The position numbers and the translations under genes were made by a program. The notes beneath the pieces were generated by a model that saw only the letters and a program-made list of their open reading frames with translations, made no database searches and was not told where the DNA came from. Of a stretch of DNA of 64,000 nucleotides, positions 34,464-43,110 are shown one piece after another (within the stretch, counting starts at the first letter, position 1; each line of letters starts with the position of its first letter). The stretch comes from CALLMM01 sp964429855. GTDB taxonomy: Bacteria; Armatimonadota; Chthonomonadetes; Chthonomonadales; CAJBBX01. Where the stretch lies: positions 4,754 through 68,753 of the forward strand of contig CAYSDM010000020.1 of assembly GCA_964429855.1 (NCBI GenBank), given 5' to 3'.

Positions 34464-36018
34464 ACCGTCGCGTAATCCTCCGTTAAAACAGACCGGAGAG
34501 CGAGTCATCATCCTGAAGCGCCCGCGCTGGGTCTTCGCTCTGCTCGGAATGGCTGCCTGCCTGACGGCTTTTCTGCTGGTAGAGGCGATGTATGCGGGCG
34601 TGCGCGCACATCGGCATATGAAGCAGCCGGGTACGCCCTCGATGCTGTTTGCGAAACGCCCGGAACCCCCGCCTGCGCAGAAAGAGACGACTCCCCCGCC
34701 GCCGCAGAACCCGGTGCAGGTTCCCGCAGAGCCTGCGCCGAACATTCAGGAGCGGGTTCAGCGCGAAGGCGGACAGACGGGGCGCGTGCAGATTTCGCTG
34801 GCATGGAACGGCTTGAACGATGTAGACCTGAGCGTAATCACGCCGACCGGCGAACGCATTGACGCCAACAATCGCCGCGACAGCCGGGGCGGAACGATGG
34901 ACGTGGACATGAACTACACGCCCCTGAACTTCGAGGGAGATCGGCGTTTTCGAGCGGGAGAGATCGTCGGGGCGGAGAATGTCGAGCCGTATCAGGAGGA
35001 TAACCCCTCCTACGGCGGCGGCTTCTCCCGCAAACCGGTAGAGAACATCTACTGGTCGGAAGATCAGGCTCCAGAAGGAACCTATCGGGTTTTCGTTCAT
35101 CACTTCTGGAATCGTGAGCGGCTCGCCTCTGTTCCCTACTGGGTGGAAGTGCGGATCGGCAATGCGGTACAGCAGTACGCGGGAGTTCTGTCGAAGCGAA
35201 ACTTCATCGAGGACCAGGAGAAGGAGCAGATGGTCTGCACCTTTACGGTCACGCCGACACAAGAACAGGCTCCCGTCGCTCAGAACCCGACCGCTCCGCA
35301 GATCGCGCCGCAGGCGGCTGCCCCGGTCAGACCGCAGGCGCAGGCTCCTCCGCGTCCGAGCGATTTCCTCTACACGCTGCTTCTGGCGATGGTCTGGGGC
35401 GGCATGATCGGTCTGCTGCTGCCGACGCTTCTCACCCTGAGCGTCAACCAGTTCTTAGAGAAGCCCCTCTTTCCGCGCCAGGAAGGCTTTGAACTGGCGG
35501 TCAAGGGGCTGCTGCTGGGCGTGACGCTCGGCGGAGGCGCGCAGATACTCTTTGTGGTTCTCAACAGTCTCTTCCCGGCGTGGAATCCGGGTATCGTCCG
35601 CGTGATCGCCTTCAGCGCGATGGGCGCGATGTTCGGCTATGGCTTGAGCAAGTTTGTGCCGAACATGGCGCGCTGGTCTCCGCTTGCGGGAGCGGCGGGC
35701 GGACTTCTGGCAAGTCTTCTCTTCTGGCTTGTGACGGCTTTCGCCTGGGATATGTGGGCGCGTCTTCTGACCGCGCTGGCGCTGGGAGCCGCGATAGGAG
35801 TCTGCATCTACCTGACGAAAGAGATTCTGGAGCGTATTGAAAAGGCGGTGATTATCGTCGGCGCGCTGCCCGTGCAGAAGGCTTCTCCGCTGAGATGCCT
35901 GCCGGTGAACGGGGTTCTTCCTGAAAACGGCTCCGCGTCCGGCGCGGAGACCGCCGATGCCGCCGATACGCGCAAACGCAGACCGCGCCGACAGCCCGCC
36001 AATCGGCAGCGAGTCTGA
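34456..36018 (+). CDS. YfaP/DUF2135-like membrane protein
   Basis: 520 residues. One TM helix (about 25-45), a Pro-rich linker (60-96), then a beta-sandwich (about 105-265) with LAWNGLNDVDLSVITPTGE, GGTMDVDMN, VENIYWSEDQAPEGTYRVFV and PYWVEVRIG. This is the pattern of the YfaP/DUF2135 family, known from proteins linked to vWA domains. A second Pro/Gln/Ala linker leads to four or five TM helices (about 303-455) and a basic tail (about 490-520). Its start overlaps the upstream gene by 8 bases, so it belongs to the vWA operon. The C-terminal end may be shorter than that of relatives. Confidence 0.75.
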   Translation: MSEPSRNPPLKQTGERVIILKRPRWVFALLGMAACLTAFLLVEAMYAGVRAHRHMKQPGTPSMLFAKRPEPPPAQKETTPPPPQNPVQVPAEPAPNIQERVQREGGQTGRVQISLAWNGLNDVDLSVITPTGERIDANNRRDSRGGTMDVDMNYTPLNFEGDRRFRAGEIVGAENVEPYQEDNPSYGGGFSRKPVENIYWSEDQAPEGTYRVFVHHFWNRERLASVPYWVEVRIGNAVQQYAGVLSKRNFIEDQEKEQMVCTFTVTPTQEQAPVAQNPTAPQIAPQAAAPVRPQAQAPPRPSDFLYTLLLAMVWGGMIGLLLPTLLTLSVNQFLEKPLFPRQEGFELAVKGLLLGVTLGGGAQILFVVLNSLFPAWNPGIVRVIAFSAMGAMFGYGLSKFVPNMARWSPLAGAAGGLLASLLFWLVTAFAWDMWARLLTALALGAAIGVCIYLTKEILERIEKAVIIVGALPVQKASPLRCLPVNGVLPENGSASGAETADAADTRKRRPRRQPANRQRV

Positions 36019-36059
36019 AAGTCGCTGTCTGTTTCAAAAAAGATGCGGATACGAACTGA

Positions 36060-36497
36060 ATGAAAAAACGTCTTGCCTGTGCGCTGGCGCTGCTCGGAGC
36101 GCCTCTGCTGGTAATGGCATCACTGCTGCCCTTCTGGGCGTTGATGCGCACAGTCTCTGGTAGTCCGTTCGATGATAAGCCCTTCAATCCGGAGGTCTGG
36201 GCGGCTTCCACCGGCAACCGGCACAGTTTTCGCGCTCCGATGGTGCAGGATCTGATAGACAAACACCTGAAGAAAGGCATGACCCGCGAACAGGTGACTC
36301 AGTTGATCGGCGAGCCGGATTCCCGGTCAGGCCGGGATCGCCTCGGAGCCGACTACGCGAGCAGACATCCGCGCCTGACGGAATGTTACTCCTATCATCT
36401 GGGCAAGATCAGCGACTATGGAACCGGAGAGGACTATCTGATCCTTGCCTTCGAATCCAGCGGTCATCTGCTGGAAGCGGTCATCCGTCACGAATAG
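36060..36497 (+). CDS. Small BamE/SmpA-like membrane protein
   Basis: 145 residues. An N-terminal hydrophobic segment (MKKRLACALALLGAPLLVMA) acts as signal or anchor. The mature part contains VQDLIDKHLKKGMTREQVTQ and LIGEPDS, followed by YSYHLG and a hydrophobic DYLILAFESSGHLLEAVI. That is the SmpA/OmlA (BamE) fold signature, which is also found in unrelated envelope proteins. No lipobox Cys is present at the cleavage point. It starts 41 bases after the vWA operon and may be part of it. Confidence 0.65.
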   Translation: MKKRLACALALLGAPLLVMASLLPFWALMRTVSGSPFDDKPFNPEVWAASTGNRHSFRAPMVQDLIDKHLKKGMTREQVTQLIGEPDSRSGRDRLGADYASRHPRLTECYSYHLGKISDYGTGEDYLILAFESSGHLLEAVIRHE

Positions 36498-36659
36498 CGA
36501 CTGTTGCGGGAGGCGGTCAGCCTGATGGCGATCACCTCCCTTTTTCGTCTGCAGCCTGCTTTCTCCCGACTTTCGTCCATTCTCGCAAGGCGCGCAGGAG
36601 ATAGCCCCTCGCATGAAGAAGTGTCCACAATCTTCCTTCTCATAAGGATATCCGCCTCC

Positions 36660-37631
36660 ATGACCGCGCCCGGAATCAAAATCGGCAGCCGCATGAGTCC
36701 CCGCCCGACGGAGAAAGAGCTATCCTTCTTTCAGCAGATGGGCATCGAAGCCGCCACCATCTGGACGACCATCGAGAACGCCAACTACGCATACATGGTC
36801 GAGACGCGACGCCTGCTGGAGAGACACGGCATTCAACTGTGGAATATCGGCATCCTGGACCTTCACTGCGATCCGACGCTGGTGCTGGGACTGCCGGGAT
36901 TTGAAGAGAAGGTCGCGCAGTACAAAGCCTATCTGAAAAACCTGGGGCGAGCAGGAATAGGCTATACAACGTATGCCCATATGGCGAATATAAAGATGCG
37001 CCCCTACTACATGACCGCTGTCGGCGTCACGCGGGGCAGCATCCCGACCCGCGAGTTCAATCAGGATCTCGCCCTGCAGGAGCCGCTTTCGCATGATCGC
37101 GTCTATACAGAAGAAGAGGTCTGGGCGACCTTCACGACGTTCATCCGCGCGGTGATGCCGGTCGCGGAGAAGGCAGGGGTGCGTATAGGCTTGCATCCCG
37201 ACGATCCTCCGCTGCCGTCACTGGGCGGCGTCGCTCGCGTCATTCGCAACTTTGAAGGCTATCAGCGCGCGATGGAGATCGCTGACAGCGAGAATTTCGG
37301 ACTCTGCTTCTGCGTCGGGACATGGGCAGAGGGCGGCTCGGAGATGGGCAAGAGCATTACGGAGATGATTGACCACTTCGGGAATCAGGGAAGGCTGTTC
37401 AAGATACACTTCCGTAACGTGGATGCGCCGATGCCGACGTTTCGCGAAACCCTGGTGGACGACGGATATGTGGATATGTACGCCGCGATGAAATCCTTAC
37501 AGCGCGCGGGATTTGACGGCGTTCTGATCCACGACCATGTTCCGGGAGACGGCGCAGAGCAGCATACCGTCGCCTATACCATCGGCTATATGCGCGCCAT
37601 CCGCAGCCGGGTCTACGCGGAAGCAGGCTAA
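36660..37631 (+). CDS. Mannonate dehydratase-like TIM-barrel protein
   Basis: 323 residues from ATG 36660 with ATAAGGAT upstream. The family marks of mannonate dehydratase (UxuA) are present: GLHPDDPPLPSLGGVARVIR, FCVGTWAEGG, FKIHFRNVD, RETLVDDGYVDM and LIHDHVPG. These supply the metal-binding His, Cys, His and Asp. UxuA converts D-mannonate to 2-keto-3-deoxygluconate in hexuronate breakdown. No uxaC or kdgK neighbour is in the window, so the exact acid sugar is uncertain. A membrane protein gene follows. Confidence 0.78.
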   Translation: MTAPGIKIGSRMSPRPTEKELSFFQQMGIEAATIWTTIENANYAYMVETRRLLERHGIQLWNIGILDLHCDPTLVLGLPGFEEKVAQYKAYLKNLGRAGIGYTTYAHMANIKMRPYYMTAVGVTRGSIPTREFNQDLALQEPLSHDRVYTEEEVWATFTTFIRAVMPVAEKAGVRIGLHPDDPPLPSLGGVARVIRNFEGYQRAMEIADSENFGLCFCVGTWAEGGSEMGKSITEMIDHFGNQGRLFKIHFRNVDAPMPTFRETLVDDGYVDMYAAMKSLQRAGFDGVLIHDHVPGDGAEQHTVAYTIGYMRAIRSRVYAEAG

Positions 37632-37675
37632 AGCCCGATCCCTCTATGCGTGAAACTCGAGTCAGGAGCACGCCG

Positions 37676-39688
37676 TTGAGAGCCGGTCAGATGCATATCC
37701 CGGAACCGACTCCGCAGGAGACGCCGCACACCGCTCCCCTCCCTTATGCGCGGGGTATTACGCGCCGGTCTATCGTCCTCGGCTTCACGCTGTCGGTCAT
37801 TCACACCTGCTGGATGGTCTATCAGGAACTGGCGTTGTTGAACGTCGGAGAACCCACCATACTGACCATCGTTCCGACGGTGATCGGCATCGTCTTCACG
37901 CTTGTAGTGGTAAACTCCCTGTTCAAAAAGATTCGCCCGCAGTGGGTCTTCACTCCGCCTGAACTGATGATCGTGTTTACCATGACCACCTTCGGGGTCA
38001 TCATCGCCGCCAGCAAGTTCCTCCACTACCTCTTCCCGATCATTCTCCTGCCCTACCATCAGGCGGCGCAGAGCGGCGACGCCTCGCGGCTGGATTCGCT
38101 GCCTCGCTTTTTCGCCCCGCAGGATGCCTCGGTTGTTCGCCCGTTCTTCCTTGGCACGCAGGACTTCTGGGCGTTCTTTCGTCCCGAAATCTTCAAAGCC
38201 TGGCTGCTCCCCCTGGCGTTCTGGGGTCTCTTCGTCTTTCTGCTGATGTGGACGATGATCTGCCTCAGTTCGCTCTTCCGCAGGCAGTGGGTGGACCGGG
38301 AGCGGATTCCCTTCCCGATTCTGGGGTTGCCGATCATGCTGGCAAAGGAGAACGACGCGGGGTCTCTCTTCTCTAACCGGCTTCTTCTGACGGGCTTCAG
38401 CCTGACCAGCGGAGTCATCTCGTTGAACTATGTCTCCTCCCTGTATCCCTCGCTGCCCCGTGTCGGAATGGCGATGCAGGATATCGGTTCCGGCTTTTTC
38501 GTCTCTCCTCCCTGGTCCACGATCAGCCCGCTGATGACGGTCTGGTGGCCCTTCGCCATCGGACTGTGCTATATGATTCCGCTCGAAGTCTCCTTTAGCT
38601 GCTGGTTCTTCTTCCTGCTGATCCGTCTGCTGGCGGCGCTCGCTACGGCGCTGGGGTGGCGCGATGTCGGCTCTGTCCACGACCTGAACCAGTTTCCCTA
38701 TTTCGGCAATCTGGCGGAAGGGGCGTGGCTGGGGATGTTCGCGGTGGTGATGTGGAACTCGCGCGCGTTGCTCCAGCAGATATGGAGAATGATTCGATTC
38801 CGGGAGAAGATACCCGGCGAAGAGACGGAAGCGATCTCCTACCGGACCGCCCTCCTCGGCGCAGGGGGAGGCTTCCTTCTGCTGGTTACCATCGGCATTC
38901 TGGCAGGCATGCGTCCCTCCATCGCCCTGCTGGCTTTCTCGCTCTACTTCATCGCCATCATCGTCATGGCGCGCATGTACGCGCAGGTCGCGCTGCCGCT
39001 CTTCTGCATGGCCTTTTTCAGCTTCTCCGCCTGGACCACGACCTTTACCGGCACGCGGGGGCTTCTAGCGACGGAGAAAGCGACCCTGACCACCTTCTAC
39101 TGGTTTGACCGCACCTACGAGCAGATACAGATGGGACACCAGATAGAGGCGATGGTCTTCGCGGATCGCCTGCGGCAGAGCCGCCGCACCATGTTTCGGG
39201 TGATGCTGCTCTCTATGGCGACCGGAATCGTGGTCGGCAGCCTGACTCTGCTGCAGATATACTATGATCGCGGGGCGTCTTCGGCACGGGTCAGCGGCGA
39301 CTCGGTCTGGCTGGCCAACCTCGCCTGGTCGCGAATGGACACCTGGACCGCCAGCCCCCGCGCAGTGGAGCTGACAACGACGCTGCGAATGGCGATCTCC
39401 GCAGGGATCGTCATCCTGCTGGCCCACGCCCGCTCGCTCTGGTTCGGCTTTCCGCTGCATCCTATCGGCTATCTGTTCGCCAGCAGCTTCGCGCTGGAGT
39501 GGGGGATGTGGAACGTCGTCTTTGTCACCTGGCTCATCAAAGCGCTGGTTGTGCGCTATGGCGGGCTGAACCTCTACCGCCGAACCATTCCGTTCTTCCT
39601 GGGCATGGCGCTGGGCGACTGCGTGACTCAGTTTGCGTGGGGCGTCGGCTTAAGCCTGACGGGAGTGCGGGGAGCCTCTTCCTACTGA
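37676..39688 (+). CDS. Large multi-pass membrane protein (DUF6785-like)
   Basis: About 670 residues with roughly a dozen hydrophobic segments. Markers include RGITRRSIVLGFTLSVIHT, QWVFTPPELMIVFTMTTFG, ERIPFPILGLPIML and FPLHPIGYLFASSFALEWGM. The pattern matches families annotated as DUF6784/DUF6785 in Armatimonadota and Planctomycetota, distantly similar to oligopeptide transporters (recalled, not checked). I placed the start at TTG 37676 because AGGAG lies 7 bases upstream; ATG 37646 lacks a ribosome-binding site. Next to a sugar-acid enzyme, so a solute transporter is the best guess. Confidence 0.7.
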   Translation: MRAGQMHIPEPTPQETPHTAPLPYARGITRRSIVLGFTLSVIHTCWMVYQELALLNVGEPTILTIVPTVIGIVFTLVVVNSLFKKIRPQWVFTPPELMIVFTMTTFGVIIAASKFLHYLFPIILLPYHQAAQSGDASRLDSLPRFFAPQDASVVRPFFLGTQDFWAFFRPEIFKAWLLPLAFWGLFVFLLMWTMICLSSLFRRQWVDRERIPFPILGLPIMLAKENDAGSLFSNRLLLTGFSLTSGVISLNYVSSLYPSLPRVGMAMQDIGSGFFVSPPWSTISPLMTVWWPFAIGLCYMIPLEVSFSCWFFFLLIRLLAALATALGWRDVGSVHDLNQFPYFGNLAEGAWLGMFAVVMWNSRALLQQIWRMIRFREKIPGEETEAISYRTALLGAGGGFLLLVTIGILAGMRPSIALLAFSLYFIAIIVMARMYAQVALPLFCMAFFSFSAWTTTFTGTRGLLATEKATLTTFYWFDRTYEQIQMGHQIEAMVFADRLRQSRRTMFRVMLLSMATGIVVGSLTLLQIYYDRGASSARVSGDSVWLANLAWSRMDTWTASPRAVELTTTLRMAISAGIVILLAHARSLWFGFPLHPIGYLFASSFALEWGMWNVVFVTWLIKALVVRYGGLNLYRRTIPFFLGMALGDCVTQFAWGVGLSLTGVRGASSY

Positions 39689-39757
39689 TCGGGGCGTTGA
39701 CGCCGGCATGTAACCGCCCTAGTTCTTATTCAAGGTAGAGGGGGTGCATCGCCGGGC

Positions 39758-39814
39758 TGTCCTGTTGAGCGCAGCGAGACATCTTAAGATTCTTCGCTTT
39801 CGCTCAGAATGACA
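39758..39814. repeat. Imperfect 57-bp inverted repeat (REP-like)
   Basis: The outer arms TGTC/GACA enclose TGAGCG/CGCTCA and a central ATCTTAAGAT palindrome, giving a full dyad in the gap before the oxygenase gene. The left arm word GTCCTGTTGAGCGC also occurs at 25212. Elements of this look (arm CGCTCAGAATGACA) are common dispersed repeats in several bacterial phyla. It could also act as a terminator for the upstream membrane gene. Confidence 0.65.
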
Positions 39815-39870
39815 TCTATCCAGACTATCTCGACGATGTACCAGGCTATCTATAGCAAAGGAGTTCAGTC

Positions 39871-40680
39871 ATGGCTTTTCACTATTGCGAACGACATCGG
39901 GATGAGTATGTGACCGACGGCTTCACCGTGCTTCGCGGCGTCATTCCCGCCTCCCTGCTGACCGATCTCCGGCGCGAGGCGGAGAAGGCGCGGGAGATTG
40001 CGCGCGGCAAGCAGGGACCGCAGACTCAACGGCTTCAGCCGGTCTACGCCTATGATGAGTTGAACCATCAGCCTTTCCGCGACTTTCTAACCCTTCCCGG
40101 AATGGCGGCGACCGTCGAGGGCATTCTGGGAAAGGGGCATGGTCCGACTCAGATCATGGGCATCCTGCTGGAGCCTGAGCATGAGGCGTGGTGCACGCAC
40201 TGGCATCGCGACTGGGGGTACAACGTCCCCGATCTCGATATGAACGCCTTCTTCGAGGCGGCGCGCAACCTGACGATGTTCAATCAGTTGAACGGCGCGC
40301 TGTATGACGATCACTCGCTCTGGGTGGTTCCGGGCAGCCATAATCGCGAAGATACGGCGGAGGAGCGCGCCGTCTTTCCCGTAGTTCCGCCGCCGGGGCC
40401 GACTCTGACTGCCGGCATGTCGGCGGAGGAGCGGGAGCGCGCCTGCCTGGAGTACGCCCGGAGCATGCCCGGAGCGACGCAGGTGGTTCTGTGCGCCGGG
40501 GATGTGGCATTCTATCGCGCCTGCTGCTGGCATATCGGCAACTATGTCCCCTATGCCCGCCGCGCGACCCTGCATGACGGCTACTACGGACCGGAGGACT
40601 ATGCCTGGCGCGAGAACGTTCCGAAGATGCAGGCGGCAGTTCGGGCGGCGCGGGAGGCGCAGTCAGCCTCTTCGCCCTGA
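39871..40680 (+). CDS. Phytanoyl-CoA dioxygenase-family protein
   Basis: 269-residue Fe(II)/2-oxoglutarate-type oxygenase. The double-stranded beta-helix metal triad fits: His112-x-Asp114 (THWHRDWG) and His221 (CCWHIGNY), with Arg231 (RRATLHDGYY) for 2-oxoglutarate. DGFTVLRGVIPASLLTDLRR at the start and LWVVPGSHNRED in the middle are family-typical. AAAGGAG precedes the ATG. Substrate unknown. It lies between a REP-like repeat and a convergent glycosidase-like gene. Confidence 0.85.
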   Translation: MAFHYCERHRDEYVTDGFTVLRGVIPASLLTDLRREAEKAREIARGKQGPQTQRLQPVYAYDELNHQPFRDFLTLPGMAATVEGILGKGHGPTQIMGILLEPEHEAWCTHWHRDWGYNVPDLDMNAFFEAARNLTMFNQLNGALYDDHSLWVVPGSHNREDTAEERAVFPVVPPPGPTLTAGMSAEERERACLEYARSMPGATQVVLCAGDVAFYRACCWHIGNYVPYARRATLHDGYYGPEDYAWRENVPKMQAAVRAAREAQSASSP

Positions 40681-40712
40681 TCGGCAGGAAGGAGCCGTCC
40701 GGGCTGCTTCGC

Positions 40713-41888
40713 TCAGAGCAGTCCCTCCATGAGCGCCCAGAGGAAGGTGGGCGGAACCCAGGGCGAGAGCGGCATCCCCAGTCCGCGCCCGTCCTCGCCA
40801 TGAAAATACTCGCAGAATTCGCCCGGTTTCGTGCCCTGCCAGGGATGCTCCTCCGTCGCCAGTACCGGCGCGGCGACAGTGCGCAGCGCATACAGGCACG
40901 CCTCCCGGCGTCCCCGCTGCCCGCAGGCGGCCGCATACCAGAGCGTCGGGTTGGGCCAGGAGCCTCCCAGCAGCCCAACTCCCGCCGCCGGATCATACAC
41001 GGGATCGGAGGCGGGAACGGTGCGTATCCCTGCCAGGCTCCAGAAGTCTGGCTCAGACAGACGATCCAGAATAACGGCGCTGTCCTGCTCGGAGGCGATC
41101 TCGAACAGTACGGGGAAGATCATATCGGCGGTTACCTGCGCGTCGCGCGTGCCGTCCAGGTCTATCTTCAGCAGGTAGAGACCGTCGTCTCGGCGCAGTT
41201 CCCGGCGAATGTTATCAGCAAGCCGCTGACCGGCGTCCGAATAGCGCGCATCGCCGGTAAACTCCCCGATCTTCTGCAAGGCAAACGCCGACAGGCTGTT
41301 AATCTCGGTCACCGCGCCCGCCTGAATGCGCCCCTCGATGATGTTGCGCCATCCGGCGATTCCGAAGACGTTGCCATCGCCCGATGGAATCGTTCGCAGC
41401 AGTCCGTCTCCCCGCTCCATCTCCGCCGTCATGTGATCTCCCGCCATCCGCATGGCGGGCGTGAAGGCGGCGCGAAAGTCGGGGAAATAGCGGTCGCCGT
41501 GCCATGACCAGTGATGCCAGACGCCCCATGCCCAGAGCGGCGTGTTATCGGCGGCGTTCAGGTCGTAGTCGTAGGCATGACCGGTCGTTCCGACCACCAC
41601 CTCCGGGATGCGCCCGTTGGCAAACTGCTTGCGCCGGAAGGTGTCGAGCGAGGCGGCGGCAAACGCCGGGGCGACATAGTCCAGTCCAGCCGCCATCCAT
41701 CCGGTATCGCGTCCGACCAGGATGTCGCTCGGGGGATTATTGGTCATGCCGCAGCCCGCCTCATAGCGTTTCATGGTGCGGCGAAGATTCTCTACGGCGA
41801 AAGCGGCGGCGCGGTCCAGATCCGGGTCGCCGAATGAGGGCAGTTCCGCAGTGATCTGCAGGATCGGATCGAGATCGTCGGCGGTCAT
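40713..41888 (-). CDS. Alpha/alpha-barrel glycosidase-like protein (GH63/MGH1-type)
   Basis: 391 residues from ATG 41888 (MTADDLDPILQIT), preceded by AAAGGAG; the frame is open further upstream but without family features. Seen: VGRDTGWMAAGLDYVAP, LWAWGVWHHWSWHGD, EINSLSAFALQKIGEFTGD and GLGMPLSPWVPPTFLWALME. These recall (alpha/alpha)6-toroid glycosidases such as the mannosyl-glycerate hydrolase-like/GH63 group. No signal peptide, so it is probably cytoplasmic. Acts on an oligosaccharide or glycoside; the substrate is unassigned. The start overlaps the small HTH-like gene upstream. Confidence 0.7.
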   Translation of the reverse strand: MTADDLDPILQITAELPSFGDPDLDRAAAFAVENLRRTMKRYEAGCGMTNNPPSDILVGRDTGWMAAGLDYVAPAFAAASLDTFRRKQFANGRIPEVVVGTTGHAYDYDLNAADNTPLWAWGVWHHWSWHGDRYFPDFRAAFTPAMRMAGDHMTAEMERGDGLLRTIPSGDGNVFGIAGWRNIIEGRIQAGAVTEINSLSAFALQKIGEFTGDARYSDAGQRLADNIRRELRRDDGLYLLKIDLDGTRDAQVTADMIFPVLFEIASEQDSAVILDRLSEPDFWSLAGIRTVPASDPVYDPAAGVGLLGGSWPNPTLWYAAACGQRGRREACLYALRTVAAPVLATEEHPWQGTKPGEFCEYFHGEDGRGLGMPLSPWVPPTFLWALMEGLL

Positions 41889-42231
41889 CGCGTTGACTCC
41901 TTTGGGGTGGAAAAGTAGGTTGCAGCGCATGGTGCAGACGCAGGGCGTAGTCCTCCGGGTCGGCGCGCGCATGGTGATAGAGAAACGTTCGCGCCGGTCG
42001 CGCCCACTTTCCTGCCAGCGCCTCAATCGGGTGTCGCCGGTAGTCATAGTAGCGTATCGCGCCGGAGTTGTAAAGAGCGCGCACCCGTTTCGCCACCGGG
42101 CGATGACGCACTGGCACGCCGTAGGCGATCAGCATATTGGAGATGTCGAGAGCGGTAAAGCTCTCTCGCGCCTCCATACGCTCTTGAACCGCCCGATCCA
42201 CCGCCGATTCCCACCATCGCCGCCGAGTCAT
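41761..42231 (-). CDS. Small winged-helix-like DNA-binding protein, 3' end overlapping the glycosidase
   Basis: 156 residues from ATG 42231 with GGGAGG at good spacing. The N-terminal 100 residues look real: WWESAVDRAVQERMEA, ESFTALDISNMLIAYGVP, RPVAKRVRALYNSGAIRYYD, a pattern like a winged helix. The last 55 residues read through the glycosidase start region in another frame and look like noise. In the third frame a TGA overlaps the glycosidase ATG at 41888 (ATGA), so an original stop there, lost by a frameshift, is plausible. Confidence 0.55.
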   Translation of the reverse strand: MTRRRWWESAVDRAVQERMEARESFTALDISNMLIAYGVPVRHRPVAKRVRALYNSGAIRYYDYRRHPIEALAGKWARPARTFLYHHARADPEDYALRLHHALQPTFPPQRSQRDDRRRSRSDPADHCGTALIRRPGSGPRRRFRRRESSPHHETL

Positions 42232-42392
42232 TTCGTCCTCCCGATCCGGTTTCTGTGGAATTACTCGGCTCATTGCGCCTGTGCCGGAAACCGAAAAGCC
42301 CTTCTACCGGGAACTGCATCCCGTCTATTCGCGTTATAACTCGGTGTGAGAATACGCTCTCGACGGGTTCGGGAGCGAGAGAGAGGTTGTAT

Positions 42393-42977
42393 ATGCGTTT
42401 ACGCTGGTTATGGATCGTTCCGATCGCGTTTGCCGCCGGCTGTGCGCGTCCTTCGCAGCCGGAACCGACAGAGGCAGCCGGGATACCGGCATCTCAGATG
42501 TCGCAGGCGACGAAATCGAGCGATCCGCAAGTAAACAATTCGACTCCGAAGGAGAAAAACATGGGCGAAGAGAAGGTTGTTAAGAGCGAAGCCGAGTGGA
42601 AAGAGACCCTGACCCCGGAGCAGTATCATGTGCTGCGCCAGAAGGGAACGGAGCGCGCCTTCACCGGCAAGTACTGGAACCACCACGAAGACGGCAGCTA
42701 CTCCTGCGCCGGATGCGGTCAGGTGTTGTTCTCCTCGGAGACCAAGTTCGATTCCGGATGCGGCTGGCCCAGCTTCTGGCAGGCTCTTGACAAAAGCAAG
42801 GTCGAGTATAAGGACGACTTCAGTCACGGAATGCACCGTATCGAGGTGCTGTGCAGACGTTGCGGGGGTCATCTGGGACATGTCTTCGACGACGGCCCCA
42901 ATCCGACCGGCAAGCGTTACTGCATCAACTCGGTCGCCATTCAGTTTCAGAAGAAAGAGCAAGAGAAGCCGCGTTAA
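42393..42977 (+). CDS. msrB: Lipoprotein peptide-methionine (R)-S-oxide reductase
   Basis: Repairs methionine-R-sulfoxide with thioredoxin. 194 residues from ATG 42393 (MRLRWLWIVPIAFAAGCARP); the lipobox AAGC17 predicts a lipid-anchored protein. The linker (about 20-58) is Ser/Pro/Thr-rich. The MsrB domain has two zinc Cys pairs (Cys105/108 and Cys154/157), Cys123 in SGCGWPSF and the catalytic Cys177 in KRYCINSVAIQF. Most MsrB enzymes are cytoplasmic, so this points to envelope protein repair. Confidence 0.93.
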   Translation: MRLRWLWIVPIAFAAGCARPSQPEPTEAAGIPASQMSQATKSSDPQVNNSTPKEKNMGEEKVVKSEAEWKETLTPEQYHVLRQKGTERAFTGKYWNHHEDGSYSCAGCGQVLFSSETKFDSGCGWPSFWQALDKSKVEYKDDFSHGMHRIEVLCRRCGGHLGHVFDDGPNPTGKRYCINSVAIQFQKKEQEKPR

Positions 42978-43022
42978 CCTCCTGCAGCGGCGCGTTCGCG
43001 TGCGGCGGCCTGCGCGTGCTGC

Positions 43023-43070
43023 GGCGTCGGCGCGTTGACCTCGCCGACGCCTCTCCTCCTCCCTCGTTCC
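43023..43070 (+). terminator. Strong hairpin after msrB
   Basis: GGCGTCGGCG at 43023-43032 and CGCCGACGCC at 43042-43051 form a perfect 10-bp stem, followed by a pyrimidine-rich run. It probably ends the msrB transcript. The T-content after the stem is modest. Confidence 0.5.
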
Positions 43071-43110
43071 GCTCTCTCCCTGCGTACAACGAAAGCGTCA
43101 CCGAAAAGTT

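Noticed and set aside
33081..34745. A 554-codon minus-strand frame
   Set aside because: Shadow of the coiled-coil gene; the plus strand has a good ribosome-binding site and TM segments.
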